Positions 34,338 to 41,986 are shown, counted from the first letter of the stretch. The stretch is 64,000 nucleotides of DNA from Kiritimatiellia bacterium (GCA_017403825.1 JAFRDO010000064.1:1-64000); one strand, 5' to 3'. A program made the numbers and translations. Notes: generated from the letters alone by a model not told the origin.

Positions 34338-35747
34338 ATGAAGAAGGAAGACCAGAACGTTGAGTACAAGCAGAGCTGGAGGGATGAATACCTCAAGTGG
34401 ATTTGCGGATTCGCCAATTCTGCTGGCGGGCGGATGCTAATCGGCATTGCCGACGACAAGAAAGGCAATGAAGTTGTCGGCGTCGCTGACTGGAAGTCGT
34501 TGCTTGAAATTATCCCCAACTTGATGCGCGACACAATGGGGATGATTGCGGACGTTAATCATGTCCGCAAGGACGGCAAGGATGTCGTTGAAATCATCGT
34601 TCCGGCCTATCCCGTGCCTATCTCGCTGCGCGGCGTTTATTACGTAAGACGCGGCGCCACGAATCAGCGGCTGTCGGGGCCGGGTCTGGAGTCATTCCTC
34701 CTCAAACGGCGCGGGCTCCACTGGGAGAACCTGCCGTGTCCTCGACTGAAGCTGAAGGACATATCAGCGAGAGAGATAAAGCGATTCAAAGACCTTGCGA
34801 TAGACAAGGGAAGGCTTGTCGCTTCCGTCCGGCGCGAAACGAAGGAGAACTTCATTTCAAATCTCCATCTTGTCGGCAAGGACGGCATTTCATACGCTGG
34901 AGCGTTGCTATTCACCGAGAAGGCCGAGAAATGGATCGCTGGCGCATACATCAAGGTCGGAAAGTTTGGCGAAAACGAGGCCGATCTTGTCTATCACGAC
35001 GACGTTCACGGCTCTCTGATTGAGCAGGCCGAGAAAGCACTTGACCTCATCTACTTCAAATACCTCAAGGCGAAGATAAGCTATGAGGACGGGTTGCATC
35101 GCGTCGAAAAGTTCCCATTCCCCCGCGAAGCATTGCGCGAACTGGTTCTCAATGCCCTTGTCCACAAGGACTATTCGAGCAATATCCCGATCCAGATAAG
35201 TGTTTCCGACGATAAGATATACATCGCAAACACCGGCTCGCTTCCCGACGATTGGACGGTTAAGCAGCTTCTCGGCAAGCATTCATCATGTCCGCGCAAT
35301 CCCACTATTGCCGGATGCGTATATCTTACCGGGATGATCGAGACTTGGGGGCGAGGCATCCGCAAGGTGTTCGACGAGTGCAAGAGACATGGATGCCCGC
35401 AGCCCGCGTACGAGGTCAATACAGGAGATCCCGGCGACATAATGGTGCGGATAGATGCCGCGCCCGACGCTTTGGTGGATGAGGCGCAAGCAAAAGATAA
35501 TGGTGGTGTAAGCGGTGCTGTAAATGGGGCGTTAAATGGGGCGTTAAATGGGGCGTTAAACCTGTCTCCTACACAACAGAAGGTGCATGGTGAAATTGCC
35601 GCGAAGCAAGGCATTACTGCGGAACAAATAGTTTCTTCTATTGGTCTTGGCAAGTCAACAGTTGATAGATGCATCCAATACCTTAAGTCTATAAATCTTA
35701 TTGAGCGCAGAGGAAGCCGAAAGACAGGCGGCTACTTTCTGAAATAG
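34338..35747 (+). CDS. AlbA_2-domain ATP-binding transcriptional regulator-like protein
   Basis: A 469-aa protein. The N-terminal AlbA_2 (Schlafen-like) domain (about 1-125) has EYKQSW, FANSAGGRMLIGIADD and YYVRRGATNQR. A GHKL-like ATP-binding subdomain (about 240-370) contains ALVHKDYSSNIPIQISV and LTGMIETWGRGIRKV. The C-terminal winged HTH (QGITAEQIVSSIGLGKSTVDRCI) is separated by a linker of four NGAL-type repeats coded by tandem 12-bp units. The family is common in mobile and defence contexts and is often annotated as a putative transcriptional regulator; the function is unproven. The ATG at 34338 is preferred, with a promoter just upstream. The GC content returns to core-like values here, marking the right edge of the AT-rich module. 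Confidence 0.82.
   Translation: MKKEDQNVEYKQSWRDEYLKWICGFANSAGGRMLIGIADDKKGNEVVGVADWKSLLEIIPNLMRDTMGMIADVNHVRKDGKDVVEIIVPAYPVPISLRGVYYVRRGATNQRLSGPGLESFLLKRRGLHWENLPCPRLKLKDISAREIKRFKDLAIDKGRLVASVRRETKENFISNLHLVGKDGISYAGALLFTEKAEKWIAGAYIKVGKFGENEADLVYHDDVHGSLIEQAEKALDLIYFKYLKAKISYEDGLHRVEKFPFPREALRELVLNALVHKDYSSNIPIQISVSDDKIYIANTGSLPDDWTVKQLLGKHSSCPRNPTIAGCVYLTGMIETWGRGIRKVFDECKRHGCPQPAYEVNTGDPGDIMVRIDAAPDALVDEAQAKDNGGVSGAVNGALNGALNGALNLSPTQQKVHGEIAAKQGITAEQIVSSIGLGKSTVDRCIQYLKSINLIERRGSRKTGGYFLK
35514..35560 (+). repeat. Tandem 12-bp repeat inside the AlbA_2 gene
   Basis: Three exact units of GGGGCGTTAAAT (35526-35560, last base differing) preceded by a degenerate unit (GGTGCTGTAAAT). They encode repeated N-G-A-L. 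Unit length is a multiple of three, so slippage would change linker length without frameshift. Confidence 0.85.
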
Positions 35748-35780
35748 GGGTTAACAGCCGCGCTCCCCAGTATGGATGTT

Positions 35781-35794
35781 TGCGGATATCCGCA
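35781..35794. promoter_or_regulatory. 14-bp palindrome upstream of the RT unit
   Basis: TGCGGATATCCGCA is perfectly self-complementary and lies 12 bases before the -35 box. A second inverted pair (GCATATC at 35808-35814 and GATATGC at 35824-35830) sits within the promoter spacer. Either could be an operator. Confidence 0.45.
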
Positions 35795-35805
35795 GATGTC
35801 TAAAA

Positions 35806-35836
35806 TTGCATATCGTCAATGAGGATATGCGATAAT
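35806..35836 (+). promoter_or_regulatory. Promoter of the micro-ORF / RNA / reverse transcriptase unit
   Basis: TTGCAT (35806-35811), a 19-bp spacer and GATAAT (35831-35836) with an upstream TG (TGCGATAAT). The transcript would begin near 35843 and include the micro-ORF, the stem-rich region and the RT. Confidence 0.6.
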
Positions 35837-35871
35837 ACGCTCGTCTTCAAAAGACAAGAAAGGAGATCGAG

Positions 35872-36030
35872 ATGTACGGCAACTTGTTTGATGACTTCGA
35901 CTATGACAGCGGTCAGCTGGATGGCTGCGGGTATGACCCAGAGTCAGGTGGCTACTGCTATGACGGCTTCGTATGTCCTGACGCCAGCGACATGGAAGAA
36001 GCCGAGATGGAATACTGGAATACTCATTGA
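35872..36030 (+). CDS. 52-aa acidic micro-ORF upstream of the reverse transcriptase
   Basis: ATG at 35872 with a good Shine-Dalgarno (AAAGGAGA) 7 bases upstream, ending at TGA 36028-36030. The 52-residue product starts MYGNLFDDFDYDSG, contains three cysteines, six tyrosines and 17 Asp/Glu against no Lys or Arg, and ends EMEYWNTH. A length this short with a strong ribosome-binding site and promoter is suggestive of a real gene. It resembles nothing that can be named. By composition it could be a DNA-mimic or an antitoxin-like or adaptor peptide; that is speculation. It sits directly before the stem-rich region and RT. Confidence 0.55.
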   Translation: MYGNLFDDFDYDSGQLDGCGYDPESGGYCYDGFVCPDASDMEEAEMEYWNTH

Positions 36031-36190
36031 CAATTTTGGAGAGGGTGGCGGCGAAGGGCTTGCCGCCGTGGGCGGCCATCAGTGCGGGGCCAAAGGGGCG
36101 GCGGTTGCGATGCCGACGCTTTCCCGCAACAACCGAATCTGTTGCTCGGTTAATGATTCCGCTTCCCGCCGCCCCCTCCGGCTTATGTAA
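36031..36190 (+). ncRNA. Candidate structured RNA between the micro-ORF and the reverse transcriptase
   Basis: About 160 bases with four perfect stems: 36047-36052 with 36062-36067 (GGCGGC/GCCGCC); a 10-bp closing stem 36095-36104 with 36166-36175; and inside it two hairpins, 36104-36109 with 36125-36130 (GTTGCG/CGCAAC) and 36131-36136 with 36146-36151 (AACCGA/TCGGTT). The nested branched layout immediately 5' of an RT resembles the location of retron and DRT non-coding RNAs. The region is GC-rich, so some pairing is expected by chance. The reverse strand also shows protein-like stretches (LTEQQIRLLRES), so a decayed gene is an alternative explanation. Confidence 0.45.
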
Positions 36191-36220
36191 TAGTGGTTGG
36201 TGGATATTGGTTAAATCGTG

Positions 36221-37744
36221 ATGAAATTCGAAGACTACTTCTCGTTCGAGGCGATACTAGGCGACCTCGTAAAATGGCGGCTTGCCGGCAAGGATGTCGG
36301 CGGGACGCTTCCGCCGCGTGCGGCGTGGAAGCGCGGCGGATTCCGTGAGCGCAAGGGCAGAAGTGCGGAGTCCGTCCGGCGGGCGGCTATTTTGCGGACG
36401 GTTCGGTTAGCACGGGGAGCACTTGCTGATTGTCGATGGGGTACTGCACTTATTGACCTGGTTGACAAGGTGCGCGAGGCGGTCTTTTCGGGGAGCGTCG
36501 AATTTGATAAGCCGCGGATGATCAAGGTTCCGAAAGGATACAAAGACGGTCGGATGGAGTTTCGGGATGTTGCGTCTTTCGACCGCGTTGCGGATCGTGT
36601 CATCATGAGTCGCACGACGGCGTATGTACGCGACGTGCTAGAGGAGGTGCTGACCGAACATTGCTATTCGTTTCGACGTGACGGACGGATCACGCATCAG
36701 CTCGCGGTCGAGCACCTCAAGGAGTGGCGCGGCAAATTCGCAGAGGGCACGCTTGCCGTCGCGGAATGTGACATCAGAAAGTTTTTTGACAACATCAGCC
36801 ATGATGTCGTCCGGCGGCGTTGGGATGAGGTCGGATTCGATGCGAAAGCAAAAAAGGTGCTGGATGCGTATCTGCGTGCATATTCGTTTAGCGGAGAAGT
36901 AGGACGAGGGTTGCCGCAGGGCGGATCGTTCTCGACGGTGCTGGCGAACCTTGTCCTTGCCGAGGCGGACGCTGCAGTCCTGCGCGAGGCGGGTGCTAAT
37001 GCATTTTATGCCCGCTACTGCGATGACGTGGTGTTTGCAAGCGTTGATGATGGTGAATGTCGCAGAATGATGTCAGCGTATGGCGATGCATTGGCTTGGC
37101 TGGACCTGCTGATGCATCCGGTTGAGCCGTTCGTCTATCGTCCGGAAGATGGAAAGAAGACGCGGTATTACTCCATCAAGAGCAAGGGGCCGTTTCGTTG
37201 GAGGGAGGTGGAGGTCGGCGAGGAGAACTGTGCGCCGTGGGTGAGCTTTCTCGGTTGTCAGGTTCGCTACGACGGGGAGACGCGGATTCGCGAGGAGTCC
37301 ATCAACAAGCACATCCGCTCGCTCGGGCACGAGACGGCAAGGAAAGTGAAGGAGGTCGAGCGGGGAAGCCTTGATGGTAAGTCGCGTGACGAAGTGGCGA
37401 AGTGGTTCGCGTGCTTCCGCAATCGCTTGATCGCGAAAGGGGTTGGGTATGTAACGGAGAAGGTGAAGGACTGCCACCTTTGTTGGGTTGGGGCGTTCCC
37501 GAGCGTGACGGTGTGTGCCGATACGAAGATGCAGATGCGGCGGCTGGACCGAGTTCGTAACGGGATGCTGACGCGAGTTGCCAGCGCAATCCGTTCGCGC
37601 GGCAAGGCCACCGGCGGATTCGTATTGGCGCGGCACCGCTACAAGGGTCGTCCGTTCAGCTATTTTGGCTTTCTGGAAGAGGCTGCCCGCCCGACGAACA
37701 TGGCGCGACGGTGTGTGCGAGTTCTGCCGTATTCGGAATTGTGA
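36221..37744 (+). CDS. Reverse transcriptase of unassigned class (YCDD motif)
   Basis: A 507-aa RNA-directed DNA polymerase. The N-terminal 95 residues are basic and unassigned. RT blocks are: PRMIKVPKGYKDGRMEF with the ASFDRVADRV segment (about 98-126), YSFRRDGR (149-156), catalytic D184 in AECDIRKFFDNI, LPQGGSFSTVLANLVL (231-246), RYCDD (265-269, cysteine where YADD is usual) and FLGCQVRYDG (343-352). A C-terminal part of about 150 residues (thumb and beyond) has no HNH or maturase signature. The LPQG motif excludes a typical DGR RT, which has xGxxxSQ. It is therefore retron-, DRT/UG- or group-II-like, and cannot be placed more precisely by eye. No Shine-Dalgarno is obvious before the start; GTG at 36218 is an alternative. 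Confidence 0.85.
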   Translation: MKFEDYFSFEAILGDLVKWRLAGKDVGGTLPPRAAWKRGGFRERKGRSAESVRRAAILRTVRLARGALADCRWGTALIDLVDKVREAVFSGSVEFDKPRMIKVPKGYKDGRMEFRDVASFDRVADRVIMSRTTAYVRDVLEEVLTEHCYSFRRDGRITHQLAVEHLKEWRGKFAEGTLAVAECDIRKFFDNISHDVVRRRWDEVGFDAKAKKVLDAYLRAYSFSGEVGRGLPQGGSFSTVLANLVLAEADAAVLREAGANAFYARYCDDVVFASVDDGECRRMMSAYGDALAWLDLLMHPVEPFVYRPEDGKKTRYYSIKSKGPFRWREVEVGEENCAPWVSFLGCQVRYDGETRIREESINKHIRSLGHETARKVKEVERGSLDGKSRDEVAKWFACFRNRLIAKGVGYVTEKVKDCHLCWVGAFPSVTVCADTKMQMRRLDRVRNGMLTRVASAIRSRGKATGGFVLARHRYKGRPFSYFGFLEEAARPTNMARRCVRVLPYSEL

Positions 37745-37751
37745 GACTGTC

Positions 37752-37800
37752 ATGTAAGATTTTGTCGTAAGAAGCGAATAAGATATAGAAAGGAAATTGA
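37752..37800 (+). repeat. Intergenic tail motif, copy 4
   Basis: ATGTAAGATTTTGTCG, then GCGAATAAGATATAGAAAGGAAA, placed 7 bases after the RT stop and ending in the ribosome-binding site of the next gene. Confidence 0.55.
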
Positions 37801-37801
37801 A

Positions 37802-38710
37802 ATGGAAAAGGAAGAGGCCAAGCAAACGATCTTGGAGGAAAGCGTCCAGGCGTCGGAAGGCGTTATGTCGCATGAGAATCCCAATGTCGGTATGATTGGT
37901 GCAATCGTAGGCGACATCGCTGGGTCGCGGTTCGAGTGGCACAACCGCAAGAGCAAGCGGTTTACACTCCTGAAAAGCGGGGATGAGTCGCGGCATCTTT
38001 GTCGCTTCACGGATGACACCGTGATGACGCTGGCCATTGCGAACGCCTTCTTAAGGTGGCGGGAATCGGGCGATGGTTCGTACGCCGCGCTTTCTGCCGA
38101 AGCTGTCCGGCAGATGCAGGCGTTTGGACGGCGCTTTCCGCGTGCTGGGTACGGGGGTGCGTTCCAGCGATGGCTTCGTGACGACAATCCGCAGCCCTAC
38201 AACAGCTGGGGGAACGGGTCGGCGATGCGCGTTAGCGCGTGCGGCTGGGCCGGGCGGACGCTTGACGAGGTGAAGGCGATGTCCCGCGCCGTCACGGAGG
38301 TAACGCACAACCATCCCGAGGGCATCAAGGGCGCGGAGGCCGCCGCCGTTGCGACGTTCCTCGCACGGATGGGCACGCCGAAGAATGTGATCAAGGAGGT
38401 CGTCTTGCGTGACTACTACCCGATTGACTTCACTCTAGACGAGATACGCCCCGGCTATTCGTTTGACGTGTCGTGCCAAGGTTCAGTGCCGCAGGCGCTT
38501 GAGGCGTTCTTCGAGTCGACTTCCTTCGAGGATGCCATACGCAATGCAATCTCCATCGGCGGAGACTCGGACACCATTGGTGCCATCTGCGGAGCGGTGG
38601 CCGGTGCCTACTACGGAGTCCCAGCCGATATCCGCAACAAGGCGGAGAGTTTCCTCGATCCGTATCTTCTCGAAACGCTCCATGCGTTCGAGCAGAAGTT
38701 CGCCGTGTAA
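37802..38710 (+). CDS. ADP-ribosylglycohydrolase (DraG/ARH family)
   Basis: A 302-aa protein of the ADP-ribosyl-glycohydrolase family, which removes ADP-ribose from proteins or small molecules using two magnesium ions. Metal ligands are visible in MIGAIVGDIAGSRFEW and FTDDTVMTLAI near the N-terminus and in GGDSDTIGAICGAVAGAYYG near the C-terminus. The first 28 residues are a non-conserved charged extension. AAAGGAAA before the ATG comes from tail-motif copy 4. Reversal of a toxin-type ADP-ribosylation is possible, but no ADP-ribosyltransferase gene is seen in the window. Its final codons run into copy 5 of the tail motif. Confidence 0.88.
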   Translation: MEKEEAKQTILEESVQASEGVMSHENPNVGMIGAIVGDIAGSRFEWHNRKSKRFTLLKSGDESRHLCRFTDDTVMTLAIANAFLRWRESGDGSYAALSAEAVRQMQAFGRRFPRAGYGGAFQRWLRDDNPQPYNSWGNGSAMRVSACGWAGRTLDEVKAMSRAVTEVTHNHPEGIKGAEAAAVATFLARMGTPKNVIKEVVLRDYYPIDFTLDEIRPGYSFDVSCQGSVPQALEAFFESTSFEDAIRNAISIGGDSDTIGAICGAVAGAYYGVPADIRNKAESFLDPYLLETLHAFEQKFAV

Positions 38711-38750
38711 GATTTCGTTGCGAGATACGAGTAGGAGACGGAGGGAAACG
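38705..38750 (+). repeat. Intergenic tail motif, copy 5
   Basis: GTGTAAGATTTCGTTG, then ACGAGTAGGAGACGGAGGGAAA; its TAA is the stop of the ADP-ribosylglycohydrolase gene, as in copy 1. It gives a strong ribosome-binding site for a 22-codon frame. Confidence 0.6.
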
Positions 38751-38819
38751 ATGCCTGTGAATTTCAATGACAGTGAAGTGCTTCCGGCGATTAACGAGTG
38801 CGCGAAGAAAGAACCGTAG
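38751..38819 (+). CDS. 22-codon mini-ORF (remnant or leader peptide)
   Basis: ATG immediately after the GACGGAGGGAAA ribosome-binding site of tail-motif copy 5; the product is MPVNFNDSEVLPAINECAKKEP. It stops 4 bases before the next gene's ATG. It may be the truncated start of a lost gene or a coupling leader for the membrane protein. Not recognised. Confidence 0.35.
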   Translation: MPVNFNDSEVLPAINECAKKEP

Positions 38820-38823
38820 CAAA

Positions 38824-39273
38824 ATGATAGGCTCAATCATCTGCGATGCTCTGCGCGGCGACTCGAGGTTCGAGACGGTGATTAACGCCTGTCTCACGTT
38901 GGCCTTGCTGCTGCTTGGCATCGCGTTGGCCGTTGCGGTGATTATGATACATCAGCCGCTTGGCATTTCTGCAACGGGCGCAGTTGTGCTTTTGCTGCTT
39001 CGCCGTGTGATCGGGCGGCGAGTGTTCGGTGGTGCGCTCATGTTGCTGGGGGTGTTTCTTCTTGCGGTGGTGCTTTTCGGCGGTGAATCCTGGAATCCGA
39101 CTGCTTACGAAATCGAATATTCCCAGTGGGTTGGCGGAATGCGCCGCGATCCTTGTGGACCGCGCGAACTTGAACTGTTCATCTCCATCGCATTCCTGCT
39201 GGTCGGCGGATATGCGTTGGCGTTAAAGGCGTTTCGGCGGACGAAGGAGGGAAGTGATGAGGCCAATAATTAA
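38824..39273 (+). CDS. Small membrane protein of unknown function
   Basis: A 149-aa protein with about four hydrophobic segments: VINACLTLALLLLGIALAVA (about 18-37), LGISATGAVVLLLLRRVIG, GGALMLLGVFLLAVVLF, and ELFISIAFLLVGGYALALKA. The loop between the third and fourth helices holds a WNPTAYEIEYSQWVGG segment. No family is recognised. The ATG at 38824 is chosen over a longer frame because it follows the mini-ORF directly. Its end overlaps the start of the Deg-like protease gene, so the two are probably expressed together. Confidence 0.6.
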   Translation: MIGSIICDALRGDSRFETVINACLTLALLLLGIALAVAVIMIHQPLGISATGAVVLLLLRRVIGRRVFGGALMLLGVFLLAVVLFGGESWNPTAYEIEYSQWVGGMRRDPCGPRELELFISIAFLLVGGYALALKAFRRTKEGSDEANN

Positions 39274-40813
39274 AATAAGGAATGCAGTTATGATCAATTC
39301 ACGGTTTGTGCCGCTAGCCATGGCGGCTTCTCTGGCCATTGTCGGTTCGTTATGGGCGCAAGAAGAGGCCGATGCATTGTCGCCAAAGCAAGGCAACGAT
39401 CCCATCAACGCCATAGTAAAGCTCGAAGTTTCCACGACAAGTTCGGACGTGCTTTGTCCGTGGATCAATACCACCGACAGCAGCACGGGGTCGGGCGTGG
39501 TGATCGGCAGCGGACGCATTCTCACATGCGCACATTGCATCGCCGACGCCGCGTATATCCGCGTTCGCAAGCAGAACGAGGACACGCTCTACCATGCCAC
39601 GGTCCATTCCGTGGACAACGATGCCGACCTCGCGCTTGTCGATGTCGAGGATCCGAAGTTTATGGTAGATGTCACGCCGTTGGAGATCGGCGAAACGCCG
39701 CGTGTCCAGGATGACGTGCTGGCTGTCGGCTATCCCGTTGGCGGAGATGACATCTCCTACACTCGCGGCATTGTCTCTCGGATTGAGGACATAAGGTATT
39801 CTCACGGATGGACGAGGCTGCTCGGGATCCAGGTGGACGCTGCCGTCAATCCGGGAAACAGCGGAGGCCCCGTGCTCGACTTGAAGAACGGCAAGATCGC
39901 CGGAATCGCCTTCCAGTGCAAGGACAAGAAAAAGAGCGAGGCCCTGGGATATGTCATACCGCCTGACATAATCCGGCACATCTTTGCGGACATCAAGGAC
40001 GGCAGAGTCGACGGATTCCCTGACAGTCTGTTCGCATGGGGACAGATGGAGAGTCCTTCCAAAAGACGGTATTATAAGATGGACGCAGGGCTGACGGGCG
40101 TAATCGTCGAGCATGTGGACTCGGTTCTCGGAAAAGACTCCATTCGCACGGACGACGTGATTCTTGAGATCGACGGGCACAAAGTCTCGAACAACGGACG
40201 GATTCGTCTTGAGAGCGGCGAGGCGCGTTCGCTTTACTATCCTCTCTACATTCGTCAGATCGGCGAGAAAATCCCTGTGAAGGTGTTTCGCGAAGGTGCC
40301 GTTGCGGAGACGTTCATTACAGCGGCCAAGCGAAAACAGCGCATCAGGAGGTGGATACATGACGGCAAGCCTGACTATTTTCTATATGGAGGCTTTGTTT
40401 TCACGACGGTCTCCTACGACTATATGGTTGAAACCGAAGCCGAATTCCACGATAAGCTCTTCAAGGACAAGGAGTTTGAGGACGATGAGCCGGTCGTAAT
40501 ATCATTCTGTTTTGCCGACAAGGGGATTGAAGGCTATATTGGTTGTGACAAATCACTTGTGCGGAGCGTTAATGGCATGAAGGTCCGTAATCTTCGCCAC
40601 TTGGTAGAGATAGTCGAGAAGAGTCAAGATGGCTTTGTCTGCTTCAACACCGACAGGGGTTCCGAGTGGGATTACAAGATTGTCGTCGATGCAAAGGAGA
40701 TGCGCGAGACGACGGCCCGTGTTATGAAGCGCAACCAGATTCCGTTCGACAGGAGCGAAGACCTGCGGGTAACACCGAATCCTTTGGGGACAGGCCCCGC
40801 AAAACCCTTGTAA
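39257..40813 (+). CDS. Deg/HtrA-like trypsin-fold serine protease with PDZ domain
   Basis: A 518-aa exported protease. A signal peptide ends near WAQ (residue 35). The chymotrypsin-like domain carries the triad H93 (TCAHC), D124 (NDADLALV) and S202 (NPGNSGGP), with the oxyanion loop intact. A PDZ-like domain follows at about 270-365 (GLTGVIVEHVDSVLG, DDVILEIDGHKV), and a second degenerate repeat of it may occupy 365-500. Deg proteases degrade misfolded envelope proteins. AAGGAGG lies 6-7 bases before the ATG at 39257; an internal ATG at 39290 would give a more typical signal. The final codons (LGTGPAKPL) are encoded by a REP-like repeat belonging to the adjacent transposase element, so the native C-terminus may have been altered. 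Confidence 0.85.
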   Translation: MRPIIKIRNAVMINSRFVPLAMAASLAIVGSLWAQEEADALSPKQGNDPINAIVKLEVSTTSSDVLCPWINTTDSSTGSGVVIGSGRILTCAHCIADAAYIRVRKQNEDTLYHATVHSVDNDADLALVDVEDPKFMVDVTPLEIGETPRVQDDVLAVGYPVGGDDISYTRGIVSRIEDIRYSHGWTRLLGIQVDAAVNPGNSGGPVLDLKNGKIAGIAFQCKDKKKSEALGYVIPPDIIRHIFADIKDGRVDGFPDSLFAWGQMESPSKRRYYKMDAGLTGVIVEHVDSVLGKDSIRTDDVILEIDGHKVSNNGRIRLESGEARSLYYPLYIRQIGEKIPVKVFREGAVAETFITAAKRKQRIRRWIHDGKPDYFLYGGFVFTTVSYDYMVETEAEFHDKLFKDKEFEDDEPVVISFCFADKGIEGYIGCDKSLVRSVNGMKVRNLRHLVEIVEKSQDGFVCFNTDRGSEWDYKIVVDAKEMRETTARVMKRNQIPFDRSEDLRVTPNPLGTGPAKPL

Positions 40814-41850
40814 ATTGCGCCTTTGCGCATTTCGGCTGAATAAGAGGCCGTCCATGCCAACTTCCCTGCCTCGAAAATAAGGCACGAAAAAGATGCCTTT
40901 ATGACCCGCCGCTTTCCGCCATTTGCTATCCTACACTTGCGTTTGCGGGGTCTTGTCCTCGACGGGCGTAGAAAGAAAGGAGAAATGGCATGGCAAGGAC
41001 GGCAAGAATCAAGAAGTCGGGCATCGGAACCTCGTTCTACCACCTCATGTCGAGGACGAACGACAAGAGGTTTCTGTTCGAGAAGGGGAGGGTCAAGACG
41101 CAGCTCGTGGACGCATTAAAGCGCGCCGCGGCGTTCTCGGGGATCGAGATTGACGCATATGTGGCGATGGACAACCACTTCCATGTGGTCTGTAAGGTGG
41201 TACGCCCCGAGGAGCCAGTCCCAGAGGACGAGATAGTCCGCCGCGTCGCGGTGCTTAAGGGCGAGCGCGCGGCTGATGAGCTTTTGTCGCACTGGAAGGA
41301 GCTCCGCAGTATCGGCATGGAGGCCGCCGTCGCTGAGGCGCAGGAGCGGCTCCGTGCGCGTATGAACGACATAAGTGAGTTCATGAAGACATTCAAGGAG
41401 ACCTTCAACGTCTGGTACAAGCACGACTGGAAGTACACGGGGACGATCTGGAGCGGCAGGTTCGCGTCGACCCTCGTCGAGGGCGGGTGCTACCTGGCGA
41501 CGTGTATGCGTTACGTCTACTTCAACCCGATTCGCGCGGGCATCGTCTCCCGCGCTACCGACTATGTCTGGTGCTGGATGGCCGAGCCGGAGGCTCCTTT
41601 TGCGGGGCCTGATGGAGGGCTGATGAGGAGGGTGGCGCAGATAGAGGGAGGGAAGATATTCGGGAGCGAGGCGTTTGTTGTGGAGATGGTGTTCGTGCTT
41701 GGCGACAGGTTTCGATCGCGGCACGTTCCGGCTCGGGCGGTGGAGGATATGGGTTTCGCGACGCATGGCTGGAGGCTCGCTAAGGAGGTCGCAGTATGAT
41801 CTTGATGTGCAAGAACCTTGTAAAAGTGGCCTTTTGTGGGGTCTGTCCCC
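40786..41850 (+). mobile_element. RAYT-type element bounded by inverted REP-like repeats
   Basis: GGGGACAGGCCCCGCAAAA (40786-40804) and TTTTGTGGGGTCTGTCCCC (41832-41850) are inverted copies with two mismatches in 19, flanking a Y1 transposase gene. CCTTGTAAA occurs beside both ends (about 40807 and 41815). A degenerate third copy (GCGGGGTCTTGTCCTC) is at 40945-40960, and another core copy lies inside folC at 5739-5751. Confidence 0.75.
40990..41799 (+). CDS. REP-associated tyrosine transposase (Y1_Tnp/IS200-like)
   Basis: A 269-aa single-stranded-DNA transposase of the RAYT group. The HUH metal motif is HFHVV (63-67) in YVAMDNHFHVVCKV, and the C-terminal YVYFNPIRAGIV is typical of RAYT proteins. 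The catalytic Tyr is probably in the KTFKETFNVWYKHDW segment (residue near 142), by family pattern. RAYTs act on REP hairpins and are often domesticated. The ATG at 40990 follows AAAGGAGAAATGGC. Matching inverted repeats lie on both sides. Confidence 0.85.
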   Translation: MARTARIKKSGIGTSFYHLMSRTNDKRFLFEKGRVKTQLVDALKRAAAFSGIEIDAYVAMDNHFHVVCKVVRPEEPVPEDEIVRRVAVLKGERAADELLSHWKELRSIGMEAAVAEAQERLRARMNDISEFMKTFKETFNVWYKHDWKYTGTIWSGRFASTLVEGGCYLATCMRYVYFNPIRAGIVSRATDYVWCWMAEPEAPFAGPDGGLMRRVAQIEGGKIFGSEAFVVEMVFVLGDRFRSRHVPARAVEDMGFATHGWRLAKEVAV

Positions 41851-41943
41851 GAGGGAATTTGTCCCCAAGAGAATTTAAAGGCCATAGCCGATATCGGAGC
41901 GCGAGTATTTGTTTGGGTGCGTGAAAGGCAAAGACGTTTTTGG

Positions 41944-41949
41944 TATAAT
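41944..41949 (+). promoter_or_regulatory. -10 box of the FAD oxidoreductase gene
   Basis: TATAAT within TTTTTGGTATAATG; the ATG at 41987 follows a GGATGGAGG Shine-Dalgarno. Confidence 0.6.
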
Positions 41950-41986
41950 GCCTGTGTCGGTAAAACTAGGGGATGGAGGAACAGGC

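Noticed and set aside
35514-35560. Repeat array resembling a CRISPR
   Set aside because: Units are 12 bp, directly adjacent and in frame inside a gene; there are no spacers.
35816-36079. Reverse-strand frame across the stem-rich region (HGGKPFAATLSKIVNE)
   Set aside because: It looks protein-like in places but runs antisense to the well-started micro-ORF and needs a frameshift to join its plausible parts. Kept only as an alternative explanation for the RNA candidate.
36221-37744. Group II intron encoding the RT
   Set aside because: No maturase X or HNH domain and no intron domain V-like hairpin is visible after the gene.
40945-40960. Third REP copy as the true left end of the RAYT element
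   Set aside because: It is much more degenerate (GCGGGGTCTTGTCCTC) than the copy at 40786 and is in direct, not inverted, orientation to the right end.
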